Assembly (NCBI GenBank): GCA_944548615.1
Contig: OX155955.1
Location: 5,807,381 to 5,871,380, forward strand
Length of the DNA stretch: 64,000 nt
Direction of reading: 5' to 3'
From: Micropterix aruncella
Lineage: Eukaryota; Arthropoda; Insecta; Lepidoptera; Micropterigidae
Of the stretch, positions 59,171 through 64,000 are shown one piece after another. The notes beneath the pieces were generated by a model. That model did no database searches. It had not been told where the DNA came from and saw only the letters and a list, made by a program, of their open reading frames with translations. Both the position numbers and the translations under genes were made by a program. Position 1 is the first letter of the stretch, and each line of letters starts with the position of its first letter.

Positions 59171-60851
59171 CAGTGGGTTGCCAAATTATTAGGGACAGTA
59201 CTTGATTTTTGTAATTTTCAGGTTTAGAATAATTTTGTGAGCAAATAAATTGATGCCAATGTAGTTTTCTTTTGTATTTTTTCTGCTGATATCATTATTA
59301 TTCGTTTTATAAAGTGGCAACACTGGCAGTCTGTCTTATCTGTCAAATAAGTGAGGTTAAATCACATTTGGTGAAAACGGTTGTTAGAGTGAGCTCAATT
59401 ATTAATTTTTGGAATCATTTCTTCTATTATCTAAACGTAAGTAATGTTTTATAATTGATTGGTTTTGATAAATGTAATGTGTAAATTTCAATTTGGTAAA
59501 TAGTACGCCTCAATAACCAAAAAAAAAAAAATTTCAGTATGGGCAAGTCTTCAGACATATCCCCAAGAAAATGTAGGGAAATACAGACCTTACTACTCCA
59601 CTCTACACGTTCCCAGAGAGAGGTAGCAGAACTTACAGGTGTTTCGAAATCAGTGGTAAACCGAATTAAAATAAAGACAGATAAAAAACTGCCTCTAGAA
59701 GCGGACCGAATTGGTAAAAGTGGCAGAAAAAAGATCACCACTCCTCGTACCGACCGTAAAATCAGAGACATCTGTCTTCAAAATCGTAAAAAGAGTGTGG
59801 CTCGGCTGACTACAATGATAAAGGACGAGGGCATCAACATTTCTTAAAGGACTGTCCAGAGGCGCTTTGCCGAAGAGAACCTGACTGGTCATCGCCCAAC
59901 CAAAAAACCACGCCTGACTTTGGCAATGAAGAAAAAGCGACTGCAATGGGCCAGACAACACCGAAATTTGACTGTTGAGGACTGGAGTCGAGTAACTATG
60001 ATTTACAAATTATCTTGTGATATTAGTAATAACGATTTATGATTATGTAAATATTTTACAGGTCTGCTTCTCTGACGAGTCAACTTTTCAAATTATGGTT
60101 GATAAAAGCTCATTCGTCCGCCGACGCCCAGGGGAGCAGTTCCATCCTGACTGCCTTGTGGAGAGAGTTAAACACCCTGTTAGCATCATGGTACGGTCTG
60201 TAATCTCAGCCAAGGGTATGGGACGCCTCTACATCGTGGAAGGGACCATGAGGCAAGACCAATACAAGCGAGTACTGGAAAGTCGGCTCCTACCTCAGGT
60301 TGAAGAATGGTTCCCTGGTGATGAGGAGTATGTGTTTATGCACGACTCAGCACCTTGCCATAAAGCCAGGAGTGTTACTGCATTCCTGGCTGACCAAAAC
60401 GTGAGGGTTTTGCCATGGCCGGGGAATTCCCCTGACTTGAACCCGATTGAAAACCTCTGGGAACTGACAAAAAGGGAGGTCGCCAAAGAAGTAGTCACCA
60501 CCAAGCGGCAATTAATTGAAACACTTATAAGAGTGTGGCATCACAGCCCCAATCTCCAGCAGAACGCAACAGACTGCATAGAGAGTATGCCCCGACGCTT
60601 GAAAGCCGTTATTGCAGCTAATGGTGGCGTTACAAAATATTAAGATTTTTCTGAAAATTTTCTGTCATCACTTTTTGTGAAAAAATAAATACTTATGACT
60701 AAGGAATATGTTGTTTTCTTGTTCTAATATAACACCCTAATAAATAACAACATAACTACAAGACCTAACACCCACTATTTGCTCACAAAATTAATTTAAA
60801 CTTGAAAATTCAAAAAACAAGTACTGTCCCTAATAATTTGGCAACCCACTG
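59171..60851 (+). mobile_element. Tc1-like transposon, nearly intact, 1681 bp
   Basis: Terminal inverted repeats of about 76 bp, beginning CAGTGGGTTGCCAAATTATT and differing at about five positions, are flanked by TA (59169-59170 and 60852-60853). The transposase gene is complete apart from one stop codon and has one short intron. AATAAA follows at about 60684. It is the youngest-looking autonomous element in the window. Confidence 0.95.
59539..60643 (+). pseudogene. Tc1-like DD34E transposase, one in-frame stop, 70-bp intron
   Basis: Exon 1 runs 59539-59991 from MGKSSDISPRKCREIQTLLL with two helix-turn-helix regions (SQREVAELTGVSKSVVNRI, and RTVQRRFAEENLTG). A TAA at 59845-59847 interrupts it between ...DEGINIS and RTVQRRF. 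The frame is otherwise open to CGA|GTAACT. The intron 59992-60061 ends TTTTACAG, and exon 2 continues in phase 0 with VCFSDESTFQ. Catalytic residues are Asp in FSDEST, Asp in MHDSAPCHK and Glu in NPIENLWE, exactly 34 residues after the second Asp. The stop codon at 60641-60643 gives about 345 residues. Without the TAA it would be a full-length enzyme. Whether the stop is fixed or a private mutation is unknown. Confidence 0.92.
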
Positions 60852-60853
60852 TA

Positions 60854-61039
60854 TATATAATAAATATTTTTATCCAATTACTCATACTTCTATTTTGCTC
60901 TATCCAAATAACCTTATTAAAAACTTATTTAATTATTTCTTTTCTTACCCTTATATTATTATTAGCTTTATTATATTTTTTTTCTACTATCAACGTGTTC
61001 ATGTTATTTCTTTGTTAATGTGTAATGCAAGCATTGCAA
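60854..61039. other. AT-rich spacer
   Basis: Nothing recognised. Confidence 0.4.
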
Positions 61040-61083
61040 ACTATTCATAGGATAGTAAACAAATTTACTATCCTATGAATAGT
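61040..61083. repeat. Perfect hairpin, 20-bp stem, 4-nt loop
   Basis: ACTATTCATAGGATAGTAAA, CAAA, then the exact inverse. Confidence 0.97.
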
Positions 61084-62683
61084 CATACCCATTTAAATGG
61101 TATTGATATGTTTAATAATTCCATAATCACTTACAAATACTCCGTTAATCAAACCCTAACCGATGCAATAAGTTGACTATTCGTTTTTAGCTATTTTTAT
61201 TGATTATTATTATTATATTTTACATACGCCATTACTAATATCATACACGCTCACACTCTACACTTACATGCTCAACACACTCCCACAAACACATACACAC
61301 ACACCCTGCATACTAGACTCTTATGCAGTTCTAAAATTGAAGGTACATTAGTTTTATTAAGTAGTTTTAAAGAAAAACGTAATTTATGTAATTTTATTGA
61401 AATCCGTAACCGGTTTTATTTGTTGTAAATCTGCATACATTTAAAAAAATATTATTGCTATAATACTGTGTGATTTCTCAATAAAGCATTGAAGAATTGA
61501 AATTGATATATTTACTATCTGTAAGTTTGCTATAAAATAAAATAAATAAATAAATGAGAATGGGAAACGCACCGATGTGGGAGCGCACCGAAGATTTCAC
61601 CTGTGCGGGAAAAAATGTCGCCCGCATTCGAATGCAAATTTGTGTCGAAAATTCATTTTACTTTAAAAACACGCGCGTATTCGAATGCAAAGTTGTATTA
61701 ATATTTTAAGTCAATCGAACCAAGTACTTTTCGAGTTTTGCGAGCACAAACATACGCAGGTTATTTTTTTATATATAAGAGATGATGTTTGGGATACGTC
61801 TCCTACATAGAAGACGATTGACCGGCATCCTTGAACTTTTGATAAATAGTCGTGGGAAAAGTAAAAAATATGTTTTTTTTTAATTAATTATTATTTTTAA
61901 TTAGAATCAAAAGCGTGGAGTGCGCTGCGTCATTTAGCGGCAAAAAACATAAAAAAACGAGAAAATCTTACTTATTGTGACGTTTAGATTAAGAAATTCA
62001 AAAAATATTTGAAAAATCTGACCAGCGCATTTTAAAGAGGAACATATGAATTCAATTTTGCGCTGAATATTTTTTTCGATAACTTATTAGTTGTCCATAT
62101 CTAAGTGCAGAAAATCAACTCCAAGCGTATTCAAAGAAAACGAACTAAGTTTGAGGCCCATTTACTTAGTCCTACATTCCGAACTAAAAGGTCAAAATCC
62201 TAAATATTACTCATATTGCTAATTATCGCATACAATGTATTTTGATCATATTGTATGTTTACTTTAAAAAAAAGAAAATGTTGACATCTCATAACAAGAG
62301 CGCTAGGCGTAAATTTTTGAAGACTAGGTTAATGACAATAATAGCGAGTGTTTGATTTGCTTGATTTGAGTAATGGGCGGGATCAACTCGACACACTGAT
62401 ACACCTATCAGTTCGCGTGACGCGATTCAAAGTCTACCATTTCTTCGGCGCCGGAGGTGTGGTTGCCGCGAAGAGGCTTTAATAGCGCTTTGCGGCACCA
62501 AGAATATGTACCTAACCCGGAAAATGTTCCGAGGGTGCGTCCCGTCCGTCTAAAGGCGGGCGGCCCCATTAGAACGGTGTAATCGGGGATCTCACTACAG
62601 ATACCAGCTCGCCCAGAAAGCTTCGAGAAAGATAATATTTTTTTAAAAAACATGTCACTGATGTATCTCGTATTTTATTTTAT
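61084..62683. other. No recognised gene; GC-rich patch at 62400-62600
   Basis: Mostly AT-rich. The patch CGCGTGACGCGATTCAAAGT...GGCGGGCGGCCCCATTAG has no recognised domain and may be a retroelement 3' region. Confidence 0.35.
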
Positions 62684-62687
62684 TTAA

Positions 62688-63099
62688 CAACAGTAGGACA
62701 CCAGGGGAAGAACGATGAATGTACCATTTTTCTTCATTTTAAACTGAGTATGAGGAAATGTGCGTTGTACCCATAAGAACATTATGGCAAAATCGAATAG
62801 GAAATATTGATGATGGAAATAGGAAATATTAAGGCAAAATGGACATTTTTGAAATAGCATGTTGGGGAAAAACGATGAGAATCGAATCGATTGTGGGGAA
62901 TACTGATGTTACACATATTGTAATGTTCTTAAACAATAATATCAACCCTAACTAAATATGACGTCAAATAATACTAAAATAACATATGACACCTGACCAT
63001 GAACAACTTTGTATCCTTGCCTTAAATCTTTAAAGTCGTTTTTCTCAGTTACACAAAACCATAACCCTCATCGTTCTTCCCTGATGTCTTCAGTTGTAT
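62688..63099. mobile_element. Candidate TTAA-flanked inverted-repeat element, 412 bp
   Basis: TTAA lies at 62684-62687 and 63100-63103. The inner ends pair as CAACAGTAGGACACCAGGGGAAGAACGATGA and (reverse complement) TACAACTGAAGACATCAGGGAAGAACGATGA. A third internal GGGGAAAAACGATGA is at about 62863. This is compatible with a piggyBac-type MITE, but the termini are not canonical. Confidence 0.5.
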
Positions 63100-63103
63100 T
63101 TAA

Positions 63104-63374
63104 CAAATTAATGTTTACAGATTGGTTAATCTGGAGTTGGTACATAAATTGGTACCTACATGCATTTTAAATTATTTTAAAATGTCTGAATAACGACGAT
63201 AGTATAATATGTATTTGTTTATCCTTTACTTAGCTAGTTTGTGACAAAAATGTGAATTTCTAATGAAAGAAAAAAGCATCGCTTAAATAAGGTCAACGTG
63301 CTGAACCTCCTTTGATTCTCGATTTTCCAAATCAAAATATAAAAATACGACATTTCGTTTATCTATGATATCTA
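63104..63374. other. AT-rich spacer
   Basis: Nothing recognised. Confidence 0.4.
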
Positions 63375-63935
63375 TCTATCTCCCTGGAGTGAGCGCAGAG
63401 GACTTGGACAAAACAGTTCACCGTCAAGCTTCGCCACATGCCCGTAAGAGGCCAACGCCTTAACCGCGAGATAGCCAGGAGTGTTACCCAGCGGGCTTAC
63501 ACTCACGCCCTTAATTCGAATTGCGACCAGATTACTCCGGTCTCTTGATTGGTTACGATGTTGAGGTCACTTGCGCGGTCCTCTCCCTTACGAAGCGGCG
63601 AAACGGTGTATACCGAATCTATCGCGAATCACGGCATCCTTTGTCCGGTTGTTTACCCAGGATCGGGTAGCCGATGGTCGTTTCAAGAGCAGTCGCCGTA
63701 AGGGTCCGCAACCACTCCCGCTTTATTGGAACTAGTATTGCTTCCAGACTCCCCCGACTGTTAGAGTGAACAATCGATTGGCTTACGCCGCACGGTGCGC
63801 AGACCGTCCAGGAGCGCCAGAAGGTTGATTCCTAGGGGAAACTAGCCTCAAGGCCAGAGTCCTGCCCAGGCTCGCACTTCATGCGTGGAGGCTGCCGGAT
63901 GGGTGTTGACCCGTGAGTATGACCAACCCTTAAGA
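63375..63935 (+). repeat. 670-bp repeat family, copy H (5' truncated)
   Basis: Starts inside the family (GGAGTGAGCGCAGAGGACTTGGA) and follows it through CAGACTCCCCCGACTGTTAG and CGATTGGCTTACGCCGCACG to GGATGGGTGTTGACCCGTGAG. The last ~70 bp are missing. Confidence 0.8.
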
Positions 63936-64000
63936 GCCGTATTACAAAATAGCGTAGGTATTCTTTTAAAATGAGTTGAAAAAATGAACGCATTTTTTTT

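Overview
This is eukaryotic, AT-rich, intron-like or intergenic DNA from an arthropod, most likely a moth or butterfly. That is inferred from the mix of mariner, Harbinger, piggyBac, Helitron and ZMYM1-type hAT elements and from LINE 3' ends with A-rich tails. There is no operon structure. Almost every protein-coding signal is a transposase, reverse transcriptase or helicase fragment. The one convincing host-gene signal is a promoter-like CpG-rich stretch with a 14-codon signal-peptide first exon at 17173-17212 and a GTGAGT donor. Much of the DNA downstream could be its intron.

Layout. 1-4000: a hAT transposon inserted in the reverse transcriptase of a minus-strand LINE (PHD/coiled-coil ORF1, APE endonuclease ORF2). 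5132-6969: a complete PIF/Harbinger element (TTA target duplication) with a transposase that has lost its catalytic centre and an intact MADF partner. 8357-9845: a mariner carrying a nested 188-bp hairpin MITE. 12933-16028: a 748-bp hAT with exact 8-bp duplications, a 901-bp Harbinger derivative and another hAT remnant. 17.2-19.4 kb: LINE 3' ends and a 289-bp (TA)n tract. 20.3-22.3 kb: an inverted-repeat element and a 792-bp hAT. 23.8-34.4 kb: several copies of an unclassified ~670-bp repeat, interleaved with an unclassified foldback family and mariner scraps. 35.6-41.8 kb: a MITE, a Tigger remnant, a piggyBac derivative containing a perfect 80-bp-arm palindrome, and Helitron ends with a helicase tail. 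42.6-52.3 kb: Tc1, SINE, LINE and mariner remnants, a head-to-tail dimer of the 670-bp repeat, a Harbinger derivative and a hAT MITE. 59171-60851: a nearly intact Tc1-like (DD34E) transposon with one in-frame stop and a 70-bp intron. The window ends in another 670-bp repeat copy.

The two families I could not assign are the most interesting. One is the ~670-bp repeat, which has 11-13 bp target duplications, a short tandem 3' tail and repeated head-to-tail junctions. The other is the foldback family, which has ~12-bp duplications and one non-palindromic head. Both look more like retroposons than cut-and-paste elements. Separately, at least eight perfect short-loop hairpins point to local snap-back replication errors. 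Family assignments rest on motif recognition by eye; no database search was run.
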